In this document: in pieces, positions 7,435-14,939 of the stretch
Position numbering within the stretch: the stretch's first letter is position 1
Layout: the number at the start of each line of letters is the position of its first letter
IMG/VR virus record: IMGVR_UViG_3300047198_000034
Location: 1 to 56,587 of that record
DNA length: 56,587 nucleotides
From: a virus
Strand: one strand, 5' to 3'
Notes under the pieces: model-generated
Database searches by the model: none
Seen by the model: the letters and a program-made list of their open reading frames with translations, nothing else
What the model was told of the DNA's origin: nothing
Translations under genes and position numbers: made by a program

Positions 7435-7993
7435 ATTTCCCTCTTTTCCACCTTAAAAAATAAAGCATCGAAGCGTAAACCCCAAATGCTTCTCTAAGCT
7501 CAGATGGTGAATAAATCTCTAATTTTGGTAGACCTCCATCGGGATCTAAATAGATATCCATCGGGGTTTTTATCAGTTCCAATCCGTTATGAATTTTAAT
7601 GGTGACTACCTGAAAAGCAATCTGGAGAATGTGCCACGGTTCAGGACTTCCAGATTTCAAATCGAGAGGACCTGGAAGTCTGTCGATGGTTGTCCCCACT
7701 ATCAATTCGGGATGATAAATGGAATATTCAATTTTGATAGGTGTATAATTTTGGTCTTTCCTGAATCGCTTCCAACTTTCTAAATATCCTTGAATCTGAG
7801 GATCAACCGTAGACTCGTCAAGGGTTGCTTTATCCCAAAATTCGGTCGCCCGATGAATAGCCGTTCCCCTTTGGAGATACCATTCATTTGCGTTTCGGAT
7901 TAATCCGGCTTCTTCAATGGTATCGGTTAACCCGTCAATCCGCTTCCCATCCAAGAGGTAGCGATGGTCATTGGTTAAAATTAGTTCGCTCAT
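7403..7993 (-). CDS. PD-(D/E)XK exonuclease (RecB/Cas4-like)
   Basis: This 196-residue protein shows the PD-(D/E)XK signature. There is a conserved His/Glu helix ('GTAIHRATEFW'), then 'VGTTIDRLPGPLDLKSG' containing the metal-binding Asp and catalytic Asp-x-Lys, then a Gln-rich helix ('ILQIAFQ'). The size fits a phage-type single-domain RecB-like exonuclease. It is coupled (ATGA) to the candidate annealing protein upstream, the usual exonuclease/annealase pairing of phage recombination modules. Confidence 0.8.
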   Translation of the reverse strand: MSELILTNDHRYLLDGKRIDGLTDTIEEAGLIRNANEWYLQRGTAIHRATEFWDKATLDESTVDPQIQGYLESWKRFRKDQNYTPIKIEYSIYHPELIVGTTIDRLPGPLDLKSGSPEPWHILQIAFQVVTIKIHNGLELIKTPMDIYLDPDGGLPKLEIYSPSELREAFGVYASMLYFLRWKRGKYGNSRNERLD

Positions 7994-8922
7994 TGTGCAT
8001 TCTCATCTTCTGGGGGTCCCTGAGTCTTTAAGGAAACAATCTCAAGACCATATTGAGTTTGTTTAAATTCCATTGTGACCTGTAACCCACCCTGAATAGC
8101 CGCTTTCACTTCCTCAAAGATTTTCTTGTCGAAAGTCGAATAGGTTTTTTCTCCCGCGACAATCTGATAAAGGGTGTATAGTTTACCATCCTTCTTTTTC
8201 CCCTCTTTTTGTGTGATTTTATCGATTCCTGTTACAATCGTCTCAGTGTTCTTTGTCTTCCCATTTTCAGACGAAGTTTCTTTTTGCTTTGGCATCTTAA
8301 TTGGAGGTTTTCCATTAATACCCAATTCCATGCCTTCCGGCAAATCCTCAAGATCCTGATCGAAAATATCGGAAGCTGCGATTACCGTAAGAGTCATGTC
8401 AATAAGGGCTCTTTTCTTTGCCATTTTGAGGATAGTATTGGCAACATCAATCGGATTCATCCGAACTTGTTTTTGTTGATATGCTTTTATTTCTCCCTTT
8501 TTCCACACAACTCTTTTGCGATCTGTCGGCATTTCCTCAAACTCCTCATCGCAAACTGGTTTGCGCCATTTGTATTTTTCTTCATTAGATGAACATTCCC
8601 CGAGACCGACACCAAGAAGATTATCGGTTGCCTGGGAAAACCCTTTGATCAAAACCCGATATCGAATTTCGTCTTCATTAGATAAATCGGCGATTTCATT
8701 TCTTGGATCCACGCCGATATGAAAAGTCGATAATAATTTTTCGGCTCCAGGTTTATAAAGCGTTGGCTTGGGAGTTCCGGGGATCTTGCCGTAATGATGA
8801 CCTTCTTGCATAACGGCATTCATTACTTCTTGGATAAGTCGAACCTGGGCTAAAATTTCACTTGCAGTCAATGGTTTTTTTTCTTTTCTTACCATCAAAT
8901 CATACGTTTCTTCATTCTCCAT
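7990..8922 (-). CDS. Candidate single-strand annealing / recombination protein
   Basis: The 310-residue protein has 'HYGKIPGTPKPTLYKPGAEK' and 'ANTILKMAKKRALIDMTLTV', which mark a widespread phage family usually found next to exonucleases. The C-terminal third looks like an OB-type beta domain after a low-complexity Lys/Thr linker. Annealase function is inferred from the coupled exonuclease and the family context, not from a diagnostic catalytic motif. Confidence 0.65.
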   Translation of the reverse strand: MENEETYDLMVRKEKKPLTASEILAQVRLIQEVMNAVMQEGHHYGKIPGTPKPTLYKPGAEKLLSTFHIGVDPRNEIADLSNEDEIRYRVLIKGFSQATDNLLGVGLGECSSNEEKYKWRKPVCDEEFEEMPTDRKRVVWKKGEIKAYQQKQVRMNPIDVANTILKMAKKRALIDMTLTVIAASDIFDQDLEDLPEGMELGINGKPPIKMPKQKETSSENGKTKNTETIVTGIDKITQKEGKKKDGKLYTLYQIVAGEKTYSTFDKKIFEEVKAAIQGGLQVTMEFKQTQYGLEIVSLKTQGPPEDENAQ

Positions 8923-8934
8923 CTTTTCCTCCTT

Positions 8935-9153
8935 TCATAGATATCCATTTTTTATAATTTGGTCTATGTCATAATTTTTTGGAAGTTCAGCTAAATCTTT
9001 AATGACATCATTCATAGCCTCTCTTAATGTAGTCCCACAAGTCCCGACATATTGGATTCCATCTTTCCACCAAGCATATAAAAATAGACCTACTAAAACT
9101 CCTTTAATAAATTCAGGATTCCTTTTCCCATACATATCATACAGAAATCCCAT
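8935..9153 (-). CDS. Small protein, unknown
   Basis: It has 72 residues from ATG 9153 with ribosome site AAAGGAGGGGA. There is one hydrophobic stretch ('GVLVGLFLYAWW') and an acidic helical tail. It is possibly membrane-associated. Confidence 0.55.
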   Translation of the reverse strand: MGFLYDMYGKRNPEFIKGVLVGLFLYAWWKDGIQYVGTCGTTLREAMNDVIKDLAELPKNYDIDQIIKNGYL

Positions 9154-9165
9154 TTTCCCCTCCTT

Positions 9166-9258
9166 TCATTTCATCATCCAATAAAAGAAAAGATAAATTA
9201 GTACCCAAAGTGGTATGCTGATAACGAGTGAGTTTCTTAAACCTCTGAAGAAGTCCAT
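9166..9258 (-). CDS. Single-pass membrane peptide
   Basis: The 30-residue frame starts at ATG 9258 behind AAAGGAATTTAAG and ends just before the next ribosome site. The sequence is a membrane segment ('LVISIPLWVLIYLFFYW'). Confidence 0.5.
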   Translation of the reverse strand: MDFFRGLRNSLVISIPLWVLIYLFFYWMMK

Positions 9259-9273
9259 TCTTAAATTCCTTTA

Positions 9274-9360
9274 GCGGGCAGGCAACATTCAAAGGACTAA
9301 CCACTCGTGGATATCGTATCTGCTAACCCTCTTGTTATGCCCTTATGAGGCATTGCCCGC
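9274..9360. repeat. Structured intergenic element with cruciform arms, weakly attC-like
   Basis: GCGGGCA (9274-9280) pairs with TGCCCGC (9354-9360). Inside are ATGCC-CTTATGA-GGCAT and CCAC-TC-GTGG hairpins. On the minus strand GGCATAAC and GTTGCC form an AAC/GTT pair, with a partly wobble-paired stem between them. It separates the 92-residue and 30-residue genes. Confidence 0.5.
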
Positions 9361-9362
9361 AT

Positions 9363-9641
9363 TTAATCCACCCTTGACCAGTGGGTCTTTAGATGTTCTG
9401 GTAATTGCATCAAAACTAATCTTTCACTCTCATCATGAAGGAATTTAAAATGTATCCATGAATGTCCTTGGCAAATGATTTGTTTGGGTACATCATAGGG
9501 GCCCCAGACAGTTAAACCCCCCATAGGTGAATAGGAGGTAAAGGGTTTTTCGGCCACAATCTGAAAAACATCATTGACCATTTTCTGACATATTGGACAA
9601 ATTGTTGATTCTAAAACATCAAAATCCATTTCTTCATCCAT
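9363..9641 (-). CDS. Small zinc-binding protein, unknown
   Basis: It has 92 residues from ATG 9641, whose ribosome site GGAGA lies in the end of the preceding gene. An earlier in-frame start at 9671 would overlap that gene more. One CPIC pair is followed by a distant Cys/His ('ICQGHSWIH'), which could complete a zinc site. Confidence 0.6.
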   Translation of the reverse strand: MDEEMDFDVLESTICPICQKMVNDVFQIVAEKPFTSYSPMGGLTVWGPYDVPKQIICQGHSWIHFKFLHDESERLVLMQLPEHLKTHWSRVD

Positions 9642-9643
9642 TT

Positions 9644-9907
9644 TCAATCTCCATATCTTGAATGAGAACAAAAAGGGCAGTCGTAAGGTTCAAAAGGCCC
9701 GAGTTCTCTGAAATACTTTCCGCAATAACCACAACGTACCCACGGAAAGGGCTCAGCCTCTTTTTTTGGGATACAATCATCACAGTTAGAACAATCGCTT
9801 ATCGGCCTTAAACAAAGAGGCTTTCCCAAATTCTCCATTGACCGTAGAGAATCCATGACCGTCTTAGCAAACCTTTCTAAATTTTCTGGTGTTCTTTTAA
9901 ATGTCAT
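9644..9907 (-). CDS. Zinc-ribbon protein
   Basis: The 87-residue protein has a Cys cluster (CSNCDDC) followed by a classic ribbon (CGYCGKYF ... CPFC). The ribosome site before ATG 9907 is GGGAGGGGAAG. It is probably a nucleic-acid-binding or structural zinc protein. Confidence 0.65.
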   Translation of the reverse strand: MTFKRTPENLERFAKTVMDSLRSMENLGKPLCLRPISDCSNCDDCIPKKEAEPFPWVRCGYCGKYFRELGPFEPYDCPFCSHSRYGD

Positions 9908-9951
9908 TTCTTCCCCTCCCTTAACCTCAATTCCTGCAATCTTAAAAGTGA

Positions 9952-10815
9952 TTACTTCTCTATCTTTGGTATGCTATCGTTATAGACCTTTAAGGCTGTT
10001 GTAGTTCTCTTTCTAAAAGCATTCCAGGCCACCAAGCATTTACGGAATACTTCTCTTTCTGTTGCTTTTTTACTATATTGAGAACCTCTTCCATGATCGA
10101 TCGAATATCCAATTAGAAAATCTCTTAATGTTCTTGCTGGCTCAGCTTTTTTGACTTCGCCATCACGAACATCAATCCAGAATTTTCTTGCGGCTTCTCT
10201 GTTTTTTTCAGCAGTCATCATCATGGCAGCAACAACAGATCTGCGAGCCAAATGTGAACATTCTTTCCAATCAATTTTTCCGTTTAAACAAAAAATTGAA
10301 AAAACAAAATCACCTAATTTTAAGTATTCATGAATACTGGCTGCCTTTCTTTGGCGATCCCACCCAGTTCGACCATCTTTATATAATCCTCCGCCAAGAA
10401 TTTTCTGTGTTAATTGGATTGGCCATTTAATGTCGTGAGCATCGGCATATGGATTGACCAAATCGTATAGCCCCCTTCCCCCTTGATCATAGGTTGCATA
10501 AACCTCTGCTACATCTTCCCAAGTATCACATTCAATTTCTTCAAGATTTGCAATCATCATAGAATCAAGATCAATGATTGCTCGCAACTGGTGTTGCCCA
10601 TTTACTAAAAGTTTAATTTTTTTATTTTGTTCATTCTTGAGAATTACGATTGCTATACTGCCAGTTCTGAATGTATCATCTTTTAGGGCATGCTTAATCT
10701 GATCAAGGTGTCGTTGGTTTATTGCCCTTTGTGCTTTATAGACATTAAATTTCCAAAATTCCTCTGCTTCTTTTCTACTAACGATGAGCTCTTCCCTTGA
10801 TTTAACTTTCCACAT
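9952..10815 (-). CDS. DGQHR-domain (ParB/DndB-like) protein
   Basis: The 287-residue protein carries 'LLVNGQHQLRAIIDLD' near residue 75, the GQHR signature of DGQHR-domain proteins related to ParB and DndB. The C-terminal two thirds is helical. It sits directly after a ParB-like gene, so the two may act together on DNA. A role in transcription control or modification sensing is possible, but the sequence does not show which. Confidence 0.7.
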   Translation of the reverse strand: MWKVKSREELIVSRKEAEEFWKFNVYKAQRAINQRHLDQIKHALKDDTFRTGSIAIVILKNEQNKKIKLLVNGQHQLRAIIDLDSMMIANLEEIECDTWEDVAEVYATYDQGGRGLYDLVNPYADAHDIKWPIQLTQKILGGGLYKDGRTGWDRQRKAASIHEYLKLGDFVFSIFCLNGKIDWKECSHLARRSVVAAMMMTAEKNREAARKFWIDVRDGEVKKAEPARTLRDFLIGYSIDHGRGSQYSKKATEREVFRKCLVAWNAFRKRTTTALKVYNDSIPKIEK

Positions 10816-10825
10816 GTTATCCTCC

Positions 10826-11581
10826 TTAAATTAAAAGTCCCTCAAGATTTTCCAAGAGTTGTTTGATTGCCTGTTTCGGAGTATCCTTCCATTGATTTTT
10901 TCTTGCTCTTCTTACGGCTTCATAAAATGCTTCAAAGGTTTTTTTGATTTCATCATTTACCTTTTCGATTGCTAAGGGTTTCGTTTGAATAATTGGTTTT
11001 TTGGGTTTTGGATTTCTGGTTGCTTTAAAAGCCTTATTGACCGACATCTCTCCCTTTCTTACGGCCTGTTTAATCTCTTCCGTAGCCTCCTTCTCAATGA
11101 TCTCTGATTTACGAATTGTATCATGTGAGACACCAGCGATCCTTGCAATCTCTTCACGGGTCTCACCCTCCGCAGATTTCTGCGTAGGGTCGGCCTTACC
11201 TACTTTCATTCTTTTTTCTGCCTTTTCCTCAATAACTGGTTTTAAAAGAAGTGCGAGTCTGGCTCTCTCGTGTGGAGGTAAATTGCGGCGGGCAAGTTGG
11301 TTCTTAATAATCCAAATCTTAGCCTCTTCTTCGCTATCAAATTCCTTCTCCAATATTTTGAATCCAATATTATGCTTGTGGCAGATTTCGTATCGGTTAT
11401 ACCCGTCAATAATGGAACCATTCCATGTGATAATCGCCTCCCGACATCCCTCCTGCAATATGCTCTGTTCAAGCAATTGATATTCGTCAGAAGAAATCGA
11501 TGGAATGATATTATGAAATTCAGGATTGATTTGAAGTTCCATTAACATTTTATTAATCACCTCGTTAGATTTTTCAGTCAT
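10826..11581 (-). CDS. ParB-like DNA-binding protein
   Basis: The 251-residue protein has an N-terminal ParB/Sulfiredoxin-type domain ('IITWNGSIIDGYNRYEICHK'). This is followed by the ParB motif region 'KNQLARRNLPPHERARLALL' and an HTH ('TREEIARIAGVSHDTIRKSE'). The C-terminus is helical. It starts at ATG 11581 in a four-base overlap with the upstream gene. Such phage ParB proteins may act as regulators, partition factors or nucleases. Confidence 0.8.
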   Translation of the reverse strand: MTEKSNEVINKMLMELQINPEFHNIIPSISSDEYQLLEQSILQEGCREAIITWNGSIIDGYNRYEICHKHNIGFKILEKEFDSEEEAKIWIIKNQLARRNLPPHERARLALLLKPVIEEKAEKRMKVGKADPTQKSAEGETREEIARIAGVSHDTIRKSEIIEKEATEEIKQAVRKGEMSVNKAFKATRNPKPKKPIIQTKPLAIEKVNDEIKKTFEAFYEAVRRARKNQWKDTPKQAIKQLLENLEGLLI

Positions 11582-11817
11582 TTCTTCCCCTCCATCTCAT
11601 CCCTGAGTTTCAGGCCCCACTCCTCACCGATTCTTTTGGCCGTATCCCAATCACCTATCCACTCCCGAATCGACTCAAAAGGATTAGGACGATAGATATT
11701 AGATTCGCTGGCTATTGCATAACCCTTAAATCTTCTAACCGTGATCTGCCAGCTTTTTGGGAGCCCAAGAAGATAGGTTGATCCCTCATATTCTGGTGTC
11801 CATTCCAATTTACTCAT
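11578..11817 (-). CDS. Small protein, unknown
   Basis: It has 79 residues from ATG 11817, which has a clear GGAGGGGAAGAA site. An in-frame start at 11871 lacks one. Tryptophan-rich ('FESIREWIGDWDTAKRIGEE'). It is coupled to the ParB-like gene by ATGA. Confidence 0.6.
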   Translation of the reverse strand: MSKLEWTPEYEGSTYLLGLPKSWQITVRRFKGYAIASESNIYRPNPFESIREWIGDWDTAKRIGEEWGLKLRDEMEGKK

Positions 11818-11842
11818 TTCTTCCCCTCCCCCCGTTTTTCTA

Positions 11843-12118
11843 TCAGCCTTTAGATTTGTTATTTTTATCATGTTTTGTTGTTGTTTCTATACAAGAATGA
11901 CCTTGACTTTCATTTTCATCCAGCCTAACATCCTTCATATGGAACTTAGAATCTATCAACTTTTGAACCTCAATCCCCATTTTCACAAGACGAGTGGCCA
12001 TGCTGACTTTAGAGATTCCCTCCTCCTCGGCCATCCGTTCAATTTCAGCCTCAAGACTGAGGGGCCACCTTACATATTGGGGTTTGCCCTTTTTATCCAC
12101 GAATGCTACCTCCATCAT
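11843..12118 (-). CDS. Ribbon-helix-helix-type DNA-binding protein
   Basis: The 91-residue protein has 'RWPLSLEAEIERMAEEEGIS' plus 'KVSMATRLVKMGIEV', which fits a strand-helix-helix fold of the CopG/Arc type. The C-terminal tail is polar. It overlaps the upstream gene by 26 bases. Likely a small regulator. Confidence 0.6.
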   Translation of the reverse strand: MMEVAFVDKKGKPQYVRWPLSLEAEIERMAEEEGISKVSMATRLVKMGIEVQKLIDSKFHMKDVRLDENESQGHSCIETTTKHDKNNKSKG

Positions 12119-12413
12119 GTTTTTCCCCCTTTATCTGATCCGGTAACGGTAATATGGCCTTTGTTTTGGGATTTAATCTCTGTAATGGCTTCCTGGTGCC
12201 CTTTGGGACTCTAAAACTACCCTTCCCATAGGGTTGTAGAGGGTAAAGTGGACAATCTTCGATATCGCAATCAATCCGACCATCAAAATAGTTGCCCATG
12301 CAGTCATAGCATTTGGCTAAAATCATCTGCCTCTGGGTCAGTCTTTCACCAGCCAAATGCTTTTTTAACTCCCTGCCGCCTTTGGCTTTTGGGAAAGATT
12401 GGAATGATTCCAT
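12093..12413 (-). CDS. Conserved Cys-rich phage protein
   Basis: The 106-residue protein has the recurring phage motif 'AKCYDCMGNYFDGRIDCDIE' followed by DCPLYPLQPYG. Four or more cysteines probably hold zinc. The ribosome site before ATG 12413 directly follows a strong hairpin. Function unknown. Confidence 0.7.
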   Translation of the reverse strand: MESFQSFPKAKGGRELKKHLAGERLTQRQMILAKCYDCMGNYFDGRIDCDIEDCPLYPLQPYGKGSFRVPKGTRKPLQRLNPKTKAILPLPDQIKGEKHDGGSIRG

Positions 12414-12429
12414 TGGTTTCCTTTCCTCC

Positions 12430-12487
12430 GGCCAGGGAAGGGTTGCGCTGCTGGGGGTGAAGAGGTGTTAGACAGCGCACCCTGGCC
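12430..12487. terminator. Strong two-step hairpin between genes
   Basis: GGCCAGGG (12430-12437) pairs with CCCTGGCC (12480-12487), and TGCGCTG (12444-12450) pairs with CAGCGCA (12473-12479). Only a six-base bulge separates the stems. On the plus strand it is followed by TTTTA. On the minus strand it lies just upstream of a ribosome site, so it may process or modulate the leftward message instead. Confidence 0.5.
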
Positions 12488-12489
12488 TT

Positions 12490-12942
12490 TTATGAATATT
12501 GAAGCACTTTATCTATGGCCCTTCGTGATGATCTTGAATGATATGGCTGATCATTTTGATCTACGATCCTTAATTGTATATATGGAAAAAATTCATGAAA
12601 TAATTTTATTTTATTTTTTGATTGATGAAATGCCTGACGAGTTCCTATGACTTCATAAAAAATGTTTCGAACCTTATCATAAAAATCTGGCGAGTATTTG
12701 TATACACCAAAACGGAATGTTGCCGGTTGGTATATAAAGTTCGGGTGTTTAAGGGCAAATTCAATTTCTGCTTGAAATGGATTTTTTCGGTGATTAGGAT
12801 GAGAAATTTGTCTTTTTATCAATATTTCCTTATGTCTTCTTTTATATCCATAGCAAGTCTCACAAAGTACCAACTTTTTCAAAGATGCTGGTCGACGGTT
12901 GCATCGAGAACACAAAATAGTTTGATCAATATTCCATTCCAT
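12490..12942 (-). CDS. Putative small PD-(D/E)XK nuclease with N-terminal zinc finger
   Basis: The 150-residue protein has an N-terminal Cys4 site (CSRC ... CETC) and then a basic region. 'FGVYKYSPDFYDKVRNIFYE' continues into VIGTRQ, where a Pro-Asp and a later Glu are spaced as in PD-(D/E)XK nucleases of the homing or very-short-patch type. This could be a solitary homing endonuclease. The nuclease call rests on the motif spacing alone. Confidence 0.55.
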   Translation of the reverse strand: MEWNIDQTILCSRCNRRPASLKKLVLCETCYGYKRRHKEILIKRQISHPNHRKNPFQAEIEFALKHPNFIYQPATFRFGVYKYSPDFYDKVRNIFYEVIGTRQAFHQSKNKIKLFHEFFPYIQLRIVDQNDQPYHSRSSRRAIDKVLQYS

Positions 12943-12956
12943 AGCAATCCTTGTTG

Positions 12957-13148
12957 TTATGCGCAGTTGGCATGGTTATGAGGAAAAAATTTTCTTACCC
13001 AATAATTAATAGCTTCAGGCGTAACATTTACGAGAAAAGCAATCTCTGTCTGACTCAACTGTTTTCGGCAGTAGTAATCTTCAAGAAAACTTCTTTTCTC
13101 ATCTGTGGTCATTCCCTTAAATCGTGCCACTTTTGGTTTTCTTCCCAT
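12957..13148 (-). CDS. Small HTH regulator, first gene of the leftward operon
   Basis: It has 63 residues from ATG 13148. The helix-turn-helix is 'LSQTEIAFLVNVTPEAINYW'. The start codon lies seven bases beyond a consensus -10 box, so the message would be leaderless. A TTG at 13166 in frame would lie inside the promoter and is rejected. Its position makes it a candidate Cro-like early regulator. Confidence 0.65.
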   Translation of the reverse strand: MGRKPKVARFKGMTTDEKRSFLEDYYCRKQLSQTEIAFLVNVTPEAINYWVRKFFPHNHANCA

Positions 13149-13154
13149 GAAAAC

Positions 13155-13184
13155 AATATAAACCAACTGCGTTTATTTTGTCAA
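13155..13184 (-). promoter_or_regulatory. Leftward sigma70-type promoter
   Basis: TTGACA (13184-13179 on the minus strand), an 18-base spacer and TATATT (13160-13155). Transcription would begin at or next to the A of ATG 13148. It heads the entire leftward gene set. Confidence 0.7.
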
Positions 13185-13280
13185 GCTTTTTATTTGAATT
13201 ATTTGAAAATTCATGGTATAGGTATTGCATATAGAGATAAATCCTTTAAATTCACATACTTTTGACGCATTAAAAATGTA

Positions 13281-13309
13281 TTGACATTAGGCGTTTAATT
13301 TATTATCTT
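13281..13309 (+). promoter_or_regulatory. Rightward sigma70-type promoter with overlapping palindrome
   Basis: TTGACA (13281-13286), a 17-base spacer and TATCTT (13304-13309). The imperfect palindrome AATGT-ATTG-ACATT overlaps the -35 box and may be an operator. The promoter drives the HTH gene at 13329, which has ribosome site AAAGGAG. Confidence 0.7.
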
Positions 13310-13328
13310 AAATAGAAAGGAGACTGTC

Positions 13329-13952
13329 ATGAGAAATAATTACAATCATTGTAGGATGTGGGGGTTCGATGAAAGGCTGAATGAGAGAATTGGAATTGAA
13401 CTAAAAAGGAAACGGAAATCCACTGGAATGAGTCAGCAAGAATTAGCCGAAAAAGTGAAAACAACACAGGCCACAATATCAAGAATTGAAAGAGCGGTGG
13501 ATAACATCACAATGACAAAACTTATTAAATACCTTAATGCTCTTAATATACAACTCTTCATTAAATTTCCTCTTAATGGAGATGATAAAATATTCGAAGA
13601 TCATATTCCTACAAGTCAAGATATATATTATCAGACCAGTTTTGAAAAGGGATTATTTATGATTGGCAATGATTATGCAGGTATTGCAATTGAAGGCAAA
13701 AAACAGTTCTTACCGGATTTGGTTAGGTCTCCTTCAGTCGATATGGGATCTCTTTTTGACGAGGCCAGGTCGTCTTTCAAGAATATTTCGAATGATAAGG
13801 CTGGGTCGGAAAATGACACAGGCGCATCTGGCCAGAGCTTTAAACGTGTCAGAGAATTACCTTTATATGGTGGAGAATGCTCAAAAGTTTCCATCATTGT
13901 CTTTTATCCTGAGATTCGGTATAATGTTTTCAATCAATCCAAGGCTGCTTAA
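13329..13952 (+). CDS. XRE-family HTH regulator (repressor or antitoxin-like)
   Basis: The 207-codon frame has a good N-terminal Xre helix-turn-helix ('MSQQELAEKVKTTQATISRI', about residues 34-53). It lacks a recognisable peptidase or dimerisation domain. From about codon 155 the sequence loses protein-like character, and the +1 frame contains a second, well-formed HTH. The real product may therefore end earlier or continue by frameshifting into the next frame. It is the divergent regulator opposite the leftward promoter. Confidence 0.7.
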   Translation: MRNNYNHCRMWGFDERLNERIGIELKRKRKSTGMSQQELAEKVKTTQATISRIERAVDNITMTKLIKYLNALNIQLFIKFPLNGDDKIFEDHIPTSQDIYYQTSFEKGLFMIGNDYAGIAIEGKKQFLPDLVRSPSVDMGSLFDEARSSFKNISNDKAGSENDTGASGQSFKRVRELPLYGGECSKVSIIVFYPEIRYNVFNQSKAA

Positions 13953-14028
13953 AGTTTATTGGCTAAACGATTATATATCATGGGTTCGGGAAAGAGTCAA
14001 GAAAAAAATTGGTCTGGACGAGGACTGA
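13792..14028 (+). CDS. Second XRE-type HTH, overlapping frame
   Basis: This frame (open from 13663) encodes a textbook Xre domain, 'MTQAHLARALNVSENYLYMV' followed by ENAQKFPSLSFI, and ends at 14028 in GACTGA just before the next start. ATG 13792 is the nearest in-frame start but has no ribosome site. Either a weak or non-ATG start is used, or it is joined to the upstream HTH by frameshift (or the pair is a broken single gene). Confidence 0.55.
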   Translation: MIRLGRKMTQAHLARALNVSENYLYMVENAQKFPSLSFILRFGIMFSINPRLLKVYWLNDYISWVRERVKKKIGLDED

Positions 14029-14029
14029 G

Positions 14030-14185
14030 ATGGAACTTAAAACTTATTTCGATTTAGCAACATTGTGTGCCGCATTAGCAAATGTTTTTATCTCAATTGT
14101 AAAAAGAAATTGGTATTCATTTGCAGGTTGGGGGGCTGTCGCTTTTATGGCGGTTAGAAACTTACTTCCTATTATTGGGAAATAA
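14030..14185 (+). CDS. Small membrane protein
   Basis: The 51-residue frame starts at ATG 14030 behind GAGGACTGAG, two bases past the stop of the HTH frame. It has two hydrophobic segments ('LATLCAALANVFISIV' and 'AGWGAVAFMAVRNLLPII'). It may be a superinfection or holin-like factor of the regulatory block. Confidence 0.5.
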   Translation: MELKTYFDLATLCAALANVFISIVKRNWYSFAGWGAVAFMAVRNLLPIIGK

Positions 14186-14217
14186 CAAGAATAAAATTCA
14201 TCTAAAGGAGAACTAAG

Positions 14218-14475
14218 ATGCGACAAAAATTGTCAATGATTGCCGTTTTTTTGCTCTTATTTTTGGCAGGATGTGTCCCTCAAGGGTATTGGACGAAATC
14301 AGATTTCAGTAATGACCAATGGAACAGGGATCATTATGAATGTGCTAACAATGCCCAAGCGACCTGTCATTATTGGGATCCGAGACAGAACGTTATTGCC
14401 GGTGCTATTTGCGTCCAGGATCAATATAATTTTTGTATTCGGTCAAAAGGATATCAGTGGGAAGTTCCGCGTTAG
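14218..14475 (+). CDS. Predicted outer-membrane lipoprotein
   Basis: The 85-residue protein starts at ATG 14218 behind AAAGGAG. The signal peptide ends in the lipobox LAGC (Cys19), and the mature part has six cysteines ('NAQATCHYWDPRQNVIAGAI'). Its placement after the repressor suggests lysogenic conversion or exclusion of other phages. It implies a diderm host. Confidence 0.7.
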   Translation: MRQKLSMIAVFLLLFLAGCVPQGYWTKSDFSNDQWNRDHYECANNAQATCHYWDPRQNVIAGAICVQDQYNFCIRSKGYQWEVPR

Positions 14476-14939
14476 AGTATACTTGCAATCGTAATAACAA
14501 TTATTGCGATAACGCCAAGAGGTCCCCAGGTCTCCCAAATAGACTTTGGCTTCCCAACCTCGGCCAGTTTAAGCGCCCTGTCTGTTACTTGAGTCATATC
14601 TTCTAAGGCTTTTCTCGTAGTTTGAACTTCCATCTGATCAATGTCGTGTACCTTATCTTTCAGGACGTTTTCTTGTTTAAGGAGATCCTTTTCTTTTTCC
14701 AGATTGGCAATCCTCTGATCTTTCAAGGCATCCTGTTCCCTTCTCAGCTCAAGTTCTCTCCTGTCAAGGTCGCATTCCTTCTCATTCTTTAAGATCATCT
14801 GAACCTCATCGAGAGGGAAGGATAATTCTTGGGCGATACCCACGCTTGCGAAACTCATCAGCAAGAAGATCGATATCAGTAGGCACAGTGATAATCTTAC
14901 GCTCTTCTGTAAGTTTGAGGATCTCCTTATTTTTTTCAT
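14472..14939 (-). CDS. Spanin-like protein with signal peptide and C-terminal membrane anchor
   Basis: The 155-residue protein begins inside the end of the upstream Rz-like gene in another frame (134-base overlap). It has an N-terminal signal peptide without a lipobox Cys ('LLISIFLLMSFASVGIAQEL'), a long coiled coil and a C-terminal membrane segment ('WGPLGVIAIIVITIASIL'). Nested frames and coiled coils are typical of Rz/Rz1 spanins, but the missing lipobox makes the exact role uncertain. It ends convergently with the lipoprotein gene. Confidence 0.5.
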   Translation of the reverse strand: MKKIRRSSNLQKSVRLSLCLLISIFLLMSFASVGIAQELSFPLDEVQMILKNEKECDLDRRELELRREQDALKDQRIANLEKEKDLLKQENVLKDKVHDIDQMEVQTTRKALEDMTQVTDRALKLAEVGKPKSIWETWGPLGVIAIIVITIASIL

